From NCBI GenBank assembly GCA_905221605.1, contig CAJNDS010002001.1, forward strand, positions 240,001 through 287,500: a DNA stretch of 47,500 nt. Reading direction: 5' to 3'. The notes below the pieces were generated by a model that saw only the letters and a program-made list of their open reading frames with translations, made no database searches and had not been told where the DNA came from. How positions within the stretch are numbered: the stretch's first letter is position 1; the number at the start of each line of letters is the position of its first letter. Positions 1 through 9,947 of the stretch are shown one piece after another. Both the position numbers and the translations under genes were made by a program. The stretch is from Symbiodinium natans. Taxonomy: Eukaryota > Sar > Dinophyceae > Suessiales > Symbiodiniaceae.

Positions 1-624
1 AAAAACCTAAGAGCTCTAGAAACCCTAAACGCCTTAGAAGCCCTTAACAAACCGAAAGCCCTAAAATCCCTAAAAGCCCGAAAAACCCAAAACCCTAAAC
101 CATAAAAAAAGACCTAAACACCCTAAACACCCCAAGAACCCTAAAGCCCTGAATGCCCTATTTAGCCTAAAAAAACCCTTAGAGCCCTAAACCCTAAACC
201 CTAAACCCTAAACCCTAAACCCTAAACCCTAAACCGTAAGCCACCAAAACCCGAAGAACCCTAAGCCCGAACCTCTAGAGCGCTCAGCCCTGAGTGTTTG
301 GGGCAGTCCCTGCCGGCTCTGAAGATCCACTATGACCAGGGGCACCATAAACATAGCAGGGTCTAGGTTTAGGGTTTAGGGTTTAGGGTTTAGGGTTTCG
401 GGTATCGGGCTTCGGCGTAAGAGCTTTCAATCATCTCTACTGCATCTCCAATACAAGCACCAACCCCTAGAAAGACAGAGAGAGAGGCAGAGCCAAGCCA
501 GAAACCCTAAACCCTAAACCCTAAACCCGAACCCCGAACCCCTAAACCCAACACCCTAAACCCGAAACCCGGGAATGCATAGCATGCATCCCGCTCCCTC
601 TTGGGTAGAAAGCCTGTTCTTTGA

Positions 625-738
625 GGGTTTAGGGTTTAGGGTTAGGGTTTAGGGTTTAGGGTTTAGGGTTTAGGGTTTAGGGTTTAGGGTTTAGGGTTTA
701 GGGTTTAGGGTTTAGGGTTTAGGGTTTAGGGTTTAGGC
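625..738. repeat. Long G-rich telomere-type array
   Basis: About 16 units of TTTAGGG on the plus strand, with one 6-bp TTAGGG slip near 640. It is followed directly by an exon-like island. Confidence 0.9.
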
Positions 739-2045
739 AGCAGTATGGAGGGAAGCTCAGTTGAGGTGCTTTCTTTGTTTGCCATCCTGAAGAACCCTCA
801 ACCACGACTGTCCGACCTTTGGTTTAGGGTTTGGAGTTTAGGGTTTAGAGTTTAGAGTTTAGGGCTTAGAGTTTAGGATTTTGAGTTTAGGGCTTAAAGT
901 TTAGGGTTTAGGGTTTGGAGTTTAGGGTTGTTCAACATCCGGAATGCGTAAATCATGGCCGGGCTTGTGGCGCAAACCCCTGAAAGCCCTCGAGCCCTGA
1001 ACCCGGACACCAAAAGCCCTCAAATCGAAGCTAGCAAAACACGAACCCCAAACCCCAGACCTCTTATATAAACCCTAAGAACACCGTCATGCCTCGTGGA
1101 CACTAATCCCAGACAAATCGCTCTGGCGGTCCATTACTCTCCGCCTGTGCAAACAGACTGGGCTTAGGGTAAACCCTAAACCCTAAACCCTAAACCCTAA
1201 ACTCTAAACCCTAAACCCTGAGGTTAAAAGGGGCTTCAGGATTTAAGGCTCAGGGTTTCAGGGCTTCAGGGCTTCGGGGCTTCAGGGCTTCAGGGTTTCA
1301 TAGGGACTTTGGGGCCCAGGTGTGTGCTATCACAAAATTGGTACAAGGAATCTTGGGGTTCAGGGCTTAGAGTTTAGGGCTTATAAGGCTTAGGGTTTAG
1401 CGTTTAGGGTTCAGAGTTTAGGCTCAGGGTTCAGGGTTCAGGGCTTTGGGGGTTGGGGTTCAGGGTTTAGGGTTGCAAGGTTTACGGTAATTCCGTAGGG
1501 TCAGGGTTTAGAGCTGAGGGTTTTACGTTTCAGGGTTTTGGTTCGATCCGAACAACACCCGAGTTAGAAATCCCAAGCCCTTAATAAACGTAATACTTTT
1601 AATATCCACTTGGCCACTTGGGTTTTATATTTAAAAAAACAAAAAAACCCCAAGGGGAATATAGAACCACCCTGAAACCCTAAACCCTAAACCCTAAACC
1701 CTAAACCCTAAACCCTAAACCCAAAAACCCTGAAACCTCCCTTGGGACCACACCTGGGATGCCCTGGGACCTGGGACCCAAGCTTGAACTGAACGCGCGT
1801 TCAGCCCAAAACCCTAAACCCTAAACCCTAAACCCTAAACCCCTAAACCCTAAACCCCAAACCCCTAAACCCTAAACCCTAAACCCAAAACCCCTAAACC
1901 CTAAACCCTAAACCCCAAACCCCTAAACCCTAAACCTAGTGGAGTGCTGGAGGATTTGGAGCTTCGAGACGAAAGCCGGGCTAGCGCCTGGATGCAGATC
2001 TTGATCTTCTCGACTTCGCCTGCGCGATCGTGTCGTGACATTCTT

Positions 2046-2115
2046 TGGGGACCAAATGAACCCTAAGATTGCGGGGTTTCGGGCATAGGCATGTTTAGAG
2101 GTCATATACCCTAGA
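2046..2115. mobile_element. Family F element, partial copy
   Basis: The left end GGGGACCAAATGAACCCTAA resembles the family F terminus at 32066-32090, and an inner part reads TCATATACCCTA. The second TIR is not present, so the copy is truncated. It abuts the exon-like island 1938-2046. Confidence 0.45.
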
Positions 2116-3121
2116 CGGCAAAAAATCTTATCCCTAAACCCTAAACCCTAAACCATAAACCCTAAACACTAAACACTAAACCCTAAACCCTAAACCCTAA
2201 ACCCTAAACCCTAAACCCTAAACCCTACCACCGAAACCCTAAACCCTAAACCCTATGGAGGTAAAGGAAACACAAACTTCATTTGGTTTTCAAGGATCCC
2301 GCCGGTGGGGGTGGGGGAGGGTCACGCTTAGGAAGGCCCGTCTCGTGCAGCTACAGTAGCACCCTAAACCCCAAAGCCTAAACCCTAAACCCTGAACCCT
2401 AAACCCTAAACCCTAAACCCTTGGAATGGTTTTGGAAGGGCTTAGGCTTTAGGCTGTGCTGTGGTGTTGCTGGGCGCATGTCCGACCTACAATCTGGAAT
2501 TGAAGGCAAGACCTGTCTAAAATACCCGAATGATGGAGGTACATCTGCAAAGCCTAAACCTTAACCCTAAACCCTAAACCCTAAACCCTAAACCCTAAAC
2601 CCTAAACCCTAAACCCTAAACCCTAAACCCCAAATCCTAAGGTCTGACTTAACCAAGCTGCGCTCGAGGAGCTCGTGTAGCCAGGCAAAGACCTTGCCTC
2701 AGTTCTGGAAAGCGTTCGGAGTTATCCTCGGTGGGCCCTTGAAACAGGGTTTAGGGTTTTTAGGGTTTTTAGTTTTTTTAGAGTTGCGGGTTTAGGGTTT
2801 AGGGTTTAGGTTTTAGGGTTTAGGGCTTAGGGTTTTGGGGTAAATATGATCCTTTTTAACCAGGAAAAGGAAGATGCAACATGCCCACAAGGTCCCACCT
2901 AGCTTCTGCTCGGATATAGGCTGCGCAAGGCTCAACACAAACCCACTTTCCCGGAACCCTAAACCCTAAACCCCAAACCCTAAAGCCCCCCGCCCCCCCC
3001 CCGCCCCCCATCCAGTTTCCGCCAGCTTCACGGATTTGAGGGTGTCAGATGAACCCCTAAAGGATTCGGGTTTATAGGGTTCAGGGGTGTCCAGGGTGTC
3101 TAGGGGGCAGGGGGGGCCCTG

Positions 3122-3412
3122 TCATACACGCTCAATGCTGCTTAACGAAGATCGTCCCAGTAAACAACTACCTTTCCAATGACCAAGGAATAAGTTGCTC
3201 ACAAGCAGGGCTGGTTCTTAGTAGGGAATGAGGGAATGAGTACCCTAGAAAATCCCTTAAAGGGTATAAAAAGGGTATACCTCATTCCCCCGTTACTACT
3301 AAGAACCAGGGGGTCTTTTTGCGCTGAGGTGCGCGCTTGGGTGTGCTTATAGAGGGTGACTCCAAACGTGTGCATCTCTGGCCTCCCAAACTGGTCCTGA
3401 TTCCAAAAACAC
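3122..3412 (-). CDS. Candidate two-exon gene split by a family C element (3' part)
   Basis: Exon 1 (3412-3310) follows a TTCAG acceptor and begins CFWNQDQFGRPEMHTFGVTL. Exon 2 (3208-3122) begins LLVSNLFLGHWKGSCLLG and ends in TGA. A family C TIR element (3211-3309) lies exactly between them, with GG on both sides on the plus strand (CC in sense). Removing the element and one CC copy joins DP to LLVSN in frame. No family was recognised. The N-terminus would lie further right (above 3412) and was not found. The plus strand is also open in part here, so the call rests on the stop, the acceptor and the in-frame junction. Confidence 0.4.
3211..3309. mobile_element. Family C TIR element (99 bp)
   Basis: Ends are CTGGTTCTTAGTAG and CTACTAAGAACCAG, inverted, with GGGAATGAGG/CCTCATTCCC continuing inward. 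There is no coding capacity. It is flanked by GG/GG, a possible 2-bp target duplication, and both sides abut exon-like sequence. Confidence 0.75.
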
Positions 3413-3586
3413 CTGAACCCTAAGCCCTGAACCCTAAACCCTAACAAAACAAGCCGAGCGGCAATGCAATCGAGGCCTTGAAGGAACCTCCTGCAAAAGG
3501 GAACATTTCACTAAACCCTAAACCTTAAAAATCTAAACCCGAAGCCCTAAACCTAAATCCTAAACGCTAAACTTGGCCGCTAAACC

Positions 3587-3689
3587 CTAAGGGTCCATGT
3601 ACCTCACTACTATATACTTTGGCCCCAAAATCCCATCTAGGAAGTACTATAAGGCCCAAGTATTCGTATTGAGGCACATGGACCCTTAG
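3587..3689. mobile_element. Family A TIR element (103 bp)
   Basis: TIRs are CTAAGGGTCCATGTACCT and AGGCACATGGACCCTTAG. The inside carries the family motif TTTGGCCCC...AAGTACT. The same element is at 16019-16123, 36223-36344 and 40431-40734. Confidence 0.85.
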
Positions 3690-3827
3690 GGAAACCCTAC
3701 ATCCTGAACCTTGTCATCCTCCGGAAAACCCCGAAACCCCTAAACCCTAAACCCTAAACCCCTCGAGGCATGGGGTCCCACCCGTACGAGCAAAAGAGCG
3801 GGAGTTTTGATGGTGAATCTACGTTTC

Positions 3828-3903
3828 AAGTATGGGCCCTGAATTTGCGACCCTTTTTACATATAACTCGTATCTGCGCTATACATAATTGGGGCCCATA
3901 CTT
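3828..3903. mobile_element. Family K TIR element (76 bp)
   Basis: Perfect 12-bp TIRs, AAGTATGGGCCC and GGGCCCATACTT. The segment 3892-3918 recurs at 42284-42310 with one mismatch over 27 bp, so the repeat unit extends past the right TIR. Confidence 0.7.
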
Positions 3904-4449
3904 CGGATCCCTGTAAACTAGGGCACGGAACCATACTAAGGGCCCCTAAGTTTAGGGTTTATCGTTTTTGGGTTTTTGGTCAACGGGCTCAGTCCAAAAT
4001 CCTAAACCCTAAACCCTAACCCTGAACCCTAAACCCTAAACCCTAAACCCTAAACCCTAAACCCTAAACCCTAAACCCTAACCTTCAGGGTAGAAGCGTA
4101 CGCATGACAACATCTCCAGTGCCCGCCTGGATCTCTGAGCCGGAGGGCTCGATCCAGCGCACGAAGGCCTGCCTCATAAAGGGTTTAGGGTTGGGGTTTA
4201 GGGTTTAGGGTTTAGGGTTTAGGGTTTAGGGTTTAGGGTTTAGGGTTTAGGGTTTAGGGTTTAGGGTTTAGGGTTTCGGGTTTAGGGTTTAGGGTTTAGG
4301 GTTTAGGGTTTAGGGATTAGGGTTTGGGGTTTGGGGTTTAGGGTTTAGGGTTTCGGGCTTAGGCTGTCGGGTTCAGGTTTCGGGTTTAGGCTCCACAGGT
4401 GAGGTACCCTGGTATAAGACTCCGATAAGTCTCTGAGGGCGCTCAGGGC

Positions 4450-4542
4450 TTATGTGCGAATAGGATTGGCGCCCGCCCTGGTCTTGCGGTTGTAAACACG
4501 CTTGCTTCCCGCCCTAAAGACCGACGCGTAAGGCTTGCACAT
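4450..4542 (-). CDS. Short basic open frame with ATG and stop
   Basis: A complete 30-codon frame starting at ATG (4542-4540) and ending in TAA (4452-4450). It begins MCKPYASVFRAGSKRVYNRK and is basic throughout. The sequence before the ATG is a C-rich (in sense) telomere-type array, so this may be a small ORF or a terminal exon whose real start lies elsewhere. No homology was recognised. A 30-codon frame can occur by chance in GC-rich DNA. Confidence 0.3.
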   Translation of the reverse strand: MCKPYASVFRAGSKRVYNRKTRAGANPIRT

Positions 4543-4935
4543 AGGGTTTAGGGTTTAGGGTTTAGGTTTTTGGGGTTTAGGGTTTAGGTTTTTGGGGTTT
4601 AGGGTTTAGGGTTTAGGCTTTTGGGGTTTAGGGTTTCGGGTTTTTAGGGTTTGGGGTTTGGGGTTTAGGGGTTTGGGGTTTAGGGGTAGATGCAGGTGGG
4701 GCTAGACTCAGCTCTGATGTTGGGTCTGGGGCAGCGTATAGGGTTTAGGGTATAGGGTTTAAGGTTTAAGGTTTAGGGGGTAGGGGGTTTAGGGTTTAGG
4801 GTTTAGGGTTTAGGGTTTAGGGTATAGGGTTTAAGGTTTAGGGCGTTATAAAGTACTTCCGATATAGGGACTGTGGGGCCCATGAATGAGTTGGGGTAAG
4901 GCTTGTTTTAGGGTTTAGGGTTTAGGATTTAGGGT

Positions 4936-5036
4936 TTAGGGTTTAAGCAGAGGAGTTTCCAGGTGAATATCCTTTACTTGCCAAAAGTGCAGTTTGCGTG
5001 GGGAGAACAGACTGTCTGGGAGGTCTGATAGCCTGC
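4936..5036 (-). CDS. Candidate terminal exon ending in a telomeric stop
   Basis: After an ATATGCAG acceptor the frame reads RLSDLPDSLFSPRKLHFWQV and continues to LETPLLKP. The stop TAA (4938-4936) is supplied by a CCCTAA telomere-type unit. The length, 2 nt plus 33 codons, fits a phase-1 entry. The plus strand is also open. Function unknown. Confidence 0.35.
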
Positions 5037-6059
5037 CTGCATATTCCCCCGGCCCCGAAACCCCGCTAAACTTTTAGGGTTTAGGGTGTACCCTGAATCC
5101 TAAACCCTAAACCCTAAACCCTAAACTCTGAACTGAGTTGTGCTTCCAACGCCAAGCTGGCCTCCAAGCCCAGTAATCCCTGAGACTCTACAGCTCCTTC
5201 AGCCCTGCAAGACTCATACAATCTAAACAAGAAAGGTTTAGGGTTTAGGGTTTAGGGTTTAGGGTTTAGGGTTTAGGGTTTCGGGTTTAGGGTTTCGGGT
5301 TTAGGGTTCAGGGTTTAGGGTTTCGGGGATTGGGGTTTCGGGTTCAGGGTTTAGCGTTTCGGGTTACAGCGTTTAGGTTCCGGGTTTAGGGTTTCGAGGT
5401 TGTAGCTTTAGGATTAGCCATGAACCCTGCAAGGGGCCCTCTTACAAAAAATGCACTTAAGGGACTTAAGCTTTGGCTCTTAGAACCCAACCCCGTGTCC
5501 CTAGAACTCTACTTATGACTGGGGGGCCTAAACCGGAGCGCTAAAGAAGGGCGTTCGGCTTTAGGGCTTCTGGGTTTAGGGTTTAGGGTTTAGCGTTTAG
5601 GGTGTCAGCGGACGTTTGGGGATCCTTTCGCCCCTGAGCCCAAACTCACAACTGCACTCCCAAAGTACCCATTGGAGGTAACCCGAAACCCTACGAAGCC
5701 TGACTTACTTACCCTAAGCCCTAAACCCAAAACCCTAAAACGCCAAAACCCTAAACCCTAGAACTCCCAAACCGTAACCCCTAAACCCCCAAACCCTACA
5801 CCCCAAAACCCCTAAACCCTAAACCCTAAAATCCCCAAAACCCTAAAACCCAAAAATCCCCAAACCCTGAAACCCCAAAAACCCCCAAACCCTGAATCCC
5901 CAGAACCTCTACATCCGGCTGCTGCTTCTCACAATCTCGCAGTGGGCCTTGCCCAACAGCAGGGCTGAAAAGCATCCCCCGCCAGGTTCTCGGCCTCGTA
6001 GCCGTAAACCCTAAACCCTAAACCCTAAACCCTAAACCCTAAACCCTAAACCCTAAACC
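5037..6059. other. Arrays and exon-like islands
   Basis: Islands at 5125-5235, 5600-5675 and 5905-5995 lie between degenerate arrays. Minus island 5994-5929 (GAG acceptor, AENLAGDAFQPCCWARPTAR, TGA) could be a further exon of the 6.0-6.6 kb gene, because it is phase-compatible if that gene is spliced at ACG|GTTTAG (6063) instead of stopping. The other islands are open on both strands. A stretch at 5410-5560 without arrays shows nothing recognisable. Confidence 0.3.
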
Positions 6060-6637
6060 CTAAACCGTGTGGCGCGCTGATCTCCGACCAGGCGGCGCTG
6101 GTGGAAACGATGTGACTCCTCGGATTCCATGTGCTGGACTCCAAGACCCTTGAAAAAAGGAGGCCGCTGGCACAGCGAAAAAACCACGGGCGGCGCTGGC
6201 CGTTCCAGCATCTAGATCACGACAGGTGAAGAAAGCGCAGGACCTGTCCAACCTGCACCTCTACACGCGCCCAGGAATCGCGCATTGTCACAAGCCATGA
6301 AGTCTGTAGGTTGCTCTGGGTCCTCCTTAAAGCCCAAGCCCCCACGCCCCCAAAAAACCCTGAAGCCGCCATCCCAGATCCCCTTGAAACCCTAAACGCT
6401 GAACCCTGAACTTGAACCCGGAACCCTAAACCCTAAACCCTACCCTAAACCCTAAACCCTAAACCCTAAACCCTAAACCCTAAACCCTAAACCCTAAACC
6501 CTAAACCCTAAACCCTAGACCCCCCAGACCCTATTTGAAATCATAAAACCCTACACCCTTGAGCTGCCGCGCAGCGTGTCAGCTCGCGCGGCGCGGAAAA
6601 GGGTGCCCAGAAGCAGCCACCGCGCCAGGTGACCCAT
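6060..6637 (-). CDS. Candidate secreted protein, three exons
   Basis: Exon 1 (6637-6557) starts at ATG and encodes a textbook signal peptide: MGHLAR, hydrophobic WLLLGTLF, then RAARA before DTLRG. It ends AGG|GTGTAG. Exon 2 (6325-6253) follows TTTAAG, reads EDPEQPTDFMACDNARFLGA and ends GCAG|GTTGGA. Exon 3 (6211-6060) follows ATCTAG, starts AGTASAARGFFAVPAASFF and reaches TAG inside a telomere-type repeat. Phases agree at both junctions (0 and 1), giving about 101 aa. Intron 1 holds the array 6423-6516. The mature part has cysteines and Pro/Ala/Gly-rich tracts and no recognised domain. The end is uncertain: exon 3 could be spliced at ACG|GTTTAG to 5994-5929. Confidence 0.5.
6423..6516. repeat. 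C-rich array inside an intron
   Basis: About 13 CCCTAAA units (G-rich in the sense of the minus-strand gene) that make up much of intron 1 of the 6.0-6.6 kb candidate gene. Confidence 0.85.
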
Positions 6638-6858
6638 GGCAGCGGCTTAGGTGTTCATCTGAGTTTAGGGCTGTCCCTGAAGTAGGGTTTAGGGTGTCGG
6701 GTTTCGGGTATAGCATTTGAGATTTTAGGGTTTAGGGACTAGGGTTTAGCGGTTTAGCGCTTAGGGTTCAGGGTTGGCTGTTGTTGTTGCTGGAGGTGTG
6801 CGTGCCGGCAGGCCGCCAGATAAAAGAAAACAGAAAGAGCTCTGACTTGGCACCTTAC

Positions 6859-6903
6859 CTGTAGCACCAACAAAGCAGGGTTCCTTCTACGAATGCTCTT
6901 TAA
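6859..6903 (-). CDS. Candidate exon with consensus 5' splice site
   Basis: The minus strand reads LKSIRRRNPALLVLQ and then CTACAG|GTAAGG, the strongest canonical donor seen in the window (intron starts at 6858). Its acceptor is not clear. It lies 220 bp upstream of the ATG of the secreted-protein candidate, so it may be a 5' exon or the end of another gene. Confidence 0.3.
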
Positions 6904-6930
6904 GGTTTAGGGTCTAGGAAAGAAAGATAT

Positions 6931-6967
<37 letters not shown>

Positions 6968-7030
6968 GATAGATATAGAAATATATATATATATATATAT
7001 ATATGTACAATGTGTATATATATATAACAT
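6931..7030. repeat. (CA)n/(TA)n microsatellite
   Basis: A run of CA repeats passes into TA repeats with interruptions. It is AT-rich and has no coding signal. Confidence 0.95.
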
Positions 7031-8371
7031 ATGTAAACTCATGGAAACAAGTACTCGTTGAGTTGCAAGGGTTTAGAGACTGGAGAAGTCAACTTACAAT
7101 CACCACCATTGCACAGGGCCTTGCTCCTGACCTTCCACCATAAACCCAAAACCCAAAACCCTAAACCCCAAACCCTAACTTTGGGTTGCCCGGTTTGAGC
7201 ACTTAGGGTTTATGGGGTTGCAGGGTTTGGGGTTTAGGGTCATTAGGGCTTAGGGTTTAGGGTAAGTAGGATTTAGGGTAAGTAGGGTTTAGGGTTTCGG
7301 GTTTAAGGTTTAGGGTAAGTAGGGTTTAGGGTTTGGGGTTTAGGGCAAGTAGGGTTTAGGGTGAGTGCATGTGGGGTGATGTCCTAGCTGTTCAACTCGG
7401 CGCAGCTGCAGCGGGCGCCCGCTGAAGCTTCAGCGGTGCCAACATATTGAGCTCTTTCATTCGCTTAAGATCACCCCTCTCTTAGAGAACCTAAATAATG
7501 GTAGTTTAGAGTTTAGGGTTTAGGGTTTATAGGGCTTAGGGTTTAGGGTTTAGGGTTGAGGGTTTAGCCCTTTGACAACCCAACTGTCTTGGGAATACCC
7601 ATCTGCCGGCTGTGTTGTCCGCACTCGAGGTCCGAAACCCTAAACCTCCCACACCCTAAACCCTAAAACCTAAACCCTAAACCCTAAACCCCAAACCCTA
7701 AACCCTAAACCGTATACCCTCACCCCGAAACACCAAACCCTACAATGTTCTTGAAGTATTTATACCAAGAGGGACTCAAGCGTTTCGGGAACAAACGTGC
7801 GGCTTCGCTTCTGTCGACCCCCTTCGAATAACCCTGCTGGGTTCAGGGTTTAGGGTTTGGGGCATACGGTTCGGGGTTTAGGGTTTTTGGGGTTGGGGTT
7901 TAGAGTGTTGGGTTTAGGATTCTGGGGTTTAGGGTTTGGGGTTTTAGGGCTTAGGCTTGGGGTTGAGAGTTTTGGGTTTTGGGAACCACCCCCTACGGAT
8001 GCCCAATTAACCCACGAAAAGCGGTTTGCGGAGCCCCAATACCAGGAGCCTTGAAACCTCGACCCAAACCAAGAGAAAAGTAAGTACCTTCCTAGGGGCG
8101 TCGGAACCTTCCCTCAAGCTCAAGAAGCCTAAGAACCCCCCCCCCTCCCCCCCAATAAATCGAAAGATTCTTCCTGAAAAGGGCAGTATGAGGATTAAAA
8201 GAAATCACAAGAAACTGATAATAATAGTAATAATATGAATAATAATAAACTTACAGGACTATTATTCCTTGATTGTTTGGGCAGCTGAGAGCCAAGAGGA
8301 GTGGATCCTCTAGTCAGGCCAATGCGCGATCGAGGCGTGCAAGTATAGTTTCTCAACCATACTTGGACACA

Positions 8372-8450
8372 AGAGAACCTAGGACTCAAAAGGGTGCCCG
8401 TTTTTTGTTCAAAGGGTCTAAGTGAACCCCAACCGAAATCCCCAAACCCT
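8372..8450. mobile_element. Family B element, partial
   Basis: Matches the family B interior (CCTAGGACTCAAAAGGGTGC, then a T-run and CAAAGGG) but lacks clear terminal repeats. Confidence 0.45.
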
Positions 8451-8596
8451 GTAAATGCTATAAACTCGCTAGACACTGTACACCCTATAAACCCTGTCAA
8501 CTCTTTAAAACCTACAAACCCTTAAAACCCTGTAAACACCATTCCTATAAACCCTATTGATCCTCTAAACAAGATAAACACTATAAACCCTGTGAA

Positions 8597-8900
8597 TCCT
8601 AAAAAAAACCGATAAGCCCGTAAAGCTGCAAACCCTATAAACCCCAAGCCTGTTGTGTTCGAGGGGGCGAGGGGGGGGAGGGGGGGACTGTGTGACCCCC
8701 CCCCCACCCCCCCCACCCCCACCCCCCCCACCCCCCCCACCCCCCCCACCCCCCCCCACCCCTAAACAAGATAACCATAAAGTTTGTGAATCCTGAAAAA
8801 AACCGATAAGCCCGTAAAGCTGCAAACCCTATAAACCCCAAACCTGTTGTGTTCGAGGGGGCGAGGGGGGGGCAGGGGGGGACTGTGTGGACCCCCCCCC
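8597..8900. repeat. Direct duplication, 194-bp period
   Basis: The segment starting GATAAGCCCGTAAAGCTGCA at 8611 recurs at 8805. Both copies continue through GTTGTGTTCGAGGGGGCGAG and GACTGTGTG into poly-C/A. The copies differ by a few bases. Confidence 0.9.
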
Positions 8901-9297
8901 CCACCCCCCCCCCACCCCCCCCCCCCCCACCCCCCCCCCACCCCACCCCCCCACCCCACCCCACCCCCCCCCCCCCCCCACCCCCCCCCCCCACGCCACC
9001 CCCCCCCCCCCCCCCCACCCCCCCACCCCCACCCCCCCCCCCCCCCCCCCCCACCCCCCCCCCCCACCCCCCCCCCCCACCCCCCCCACCGCCCCCACCC
9101 CCCCCACCCCCCCACCCCCCCACCCCTCCACCCCCCCCCCACCCCCCCCCCCCCCCCACCCCCCCCACCCCCCCCACCCCCACCCCCCCCAACCCCCCCC
9201 CCCACCCCCCCCACCCCCCCCCCCACCCCCCCACCCCCACCCCCCACCCCCGCCCCCCCCACCCCCCCCCACCCCCACCCCCCCCACCCCCCCCACC
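8691..9297. repeat. Poly-C/A low-complexity tract (CCCCCA)n
   Basis: The plus strand is almost only C runs of 3-14 broken by single A residues, from about 8696-8762 and again 8893-9297. Long open frames here encode only Pro/Thr/His or, antisense, Gly/Trp/Val, and are artefacts of composition. Such C-runs can form i-motifs and, on the other strand, G-quadruplexes. Confidence 0.95.
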
Positions 9298-9385
9298 CGA
9301 AGTGCATGATTCGGGTTTAGGGTTGGGTTCGGGTTCCGGGTTTAGAGGGAGGTACCCAACCATTGTGGGGGGGTCAATCTAAGCC

Positions 9386-9530
9386 TTATAACCCTACTTA
9401 TAACCCTACTTATAACCCTACTTATAACCCTATGTAGGGTACTTATAACCCTGTTTAGGGTACCTATAACCCTACTTATAACGCTACATATAACCCTATT
9501 TAGGGTACTTATAACCCTACTTATCACTAC
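9386..9530. repeat. 12-bp tandem repeat CCCTACTTATAA
   Basis: About ten units of a 12-bp motif containing CCCTA. Some are replaced by the inverse-looking TAGGGTACTTATAA, suggesting a telomere-like unit that acquired an AT spacer and was then amplified. Confidence 0.8.
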
Positions 9531-9947
9531 CCATGAAACCTCAAGCGGTCGGAAGGTCGAGGTATGCTCTCTGGTTGAGAGGGGTTCGGTCCTGCCTCGG
9601 GCGGACGCAGAGTAGTTGTTTCCGACCTGGCGCAACTTTAGACCCTAAGCCCGAAAGCCAACACCCTGATAACCTGAACCCTTAAACCCGCAAAACCCCT
9701 AACCTCTTTTAAACACGGCTTGCTGGTCTCCAGAAATTCACAGCAACAAGACGCACTGAGACTTTTCCTGGCAATCGCGCATGAATGCTCGTGGCCACGC
9801 TTTGGGTACATAGGCCGTATTCCTTGCTTTGTCCGTTCCTTGTACGGGAATGGCAACCCACCTAAACCCTAAACCCTAAACCCTAAACCCTAAACCCTAA
9901 ACCCTAAACCCTAAACCCTAAACCCTAAACCCTAAACCCACTCCTGC

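Larger units (their letters stand above)
1..3121. other. Array-rich region with small exon-like islands
   Basis: Telomere-type arrays alternate with unique islands at about 288-356, 737-829, 950-1065, 1080-1165, 1938-2046, 2455-2544, 2649-2747 and 2860-2960. The clearest minus-strand reads are: 2544-2455, entered by TTTGCAG and reading VPPSFGYFRQVLPSIPDC; 2747-2649, starting LFQGPTEDNSERFPELRQ and ending at a stop (TAA, 2651-2649); 2046-1938, containing GEVEKIKICIQALARLSS and ending at AG|GTTTAGGG; and 829-737, containing KGRTVVVEGSSGWQ. Islands this short are often open in several frames, including on the plus strand, so each is only a candidate exon. No gene model was assembled. Confidence 0.35.
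3413..4449. other. Arrays, two TIR elements and exon-like islands
   Basis: Contains elements at 3587-3689 and 3828-3903, a C-rich array at 4027-4082 and a long G-rich array at 4181-4350. Minus-strand island 3510-3455 has a good acceptor (TTCCCTTTTGCAG) followed by FLQGLDCIAARLVLL and then GGTTTAGGG. Islands 3775-3827 and 4085-4178 are open on the plus strand as well. No gene model was assembled. Confidence 0.35.
6904..9947. other. Mostly repeats with few exon-like islands
   Basis: Holds a CA/TA microsatellite, degenerate arrays, a GGTTTAGGGTAAGTA repeat cluster at 7255-7370, an AT-rich stretch 8060-8500 with a partial family B element, the duplicated unit and poly-C/A tract at 8597-9297, and a 12-bp tandem at 9386-9530. 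Islands 9540-9640 and 9700-9860 are open in several frames on both strands. On the minus strand one reads RQVGNNYSASARGRTEPL and the other PYKERTKQGIRPMYPKRG. The strand of the latter is uncertain because the plus strand is equally open. The array 9864-9940 ends the region. Confidence 0.4.

Noticed and set aside
7857-8054. Frame coding GLGF/VLGL repeats
   Set aside because: This peptide pattern is a translation of degenerate TTTAGGG repeats, seen in many places in the window.
8635-9382. Long open frames of Gly/Trp/Val or Pro/Thr/His, up to 242 codons
   Set aside because: They are translations of the poly-C/A tract; frame openness follows from composition alone.
9700-9860. Plus-strand reading (GLLVSRNSQQQDALRLFL) as a gene
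   Set aside because: All three minus frames are also largely open and no acceptor, donor or stop singles out a strand; left as an unassigned island.
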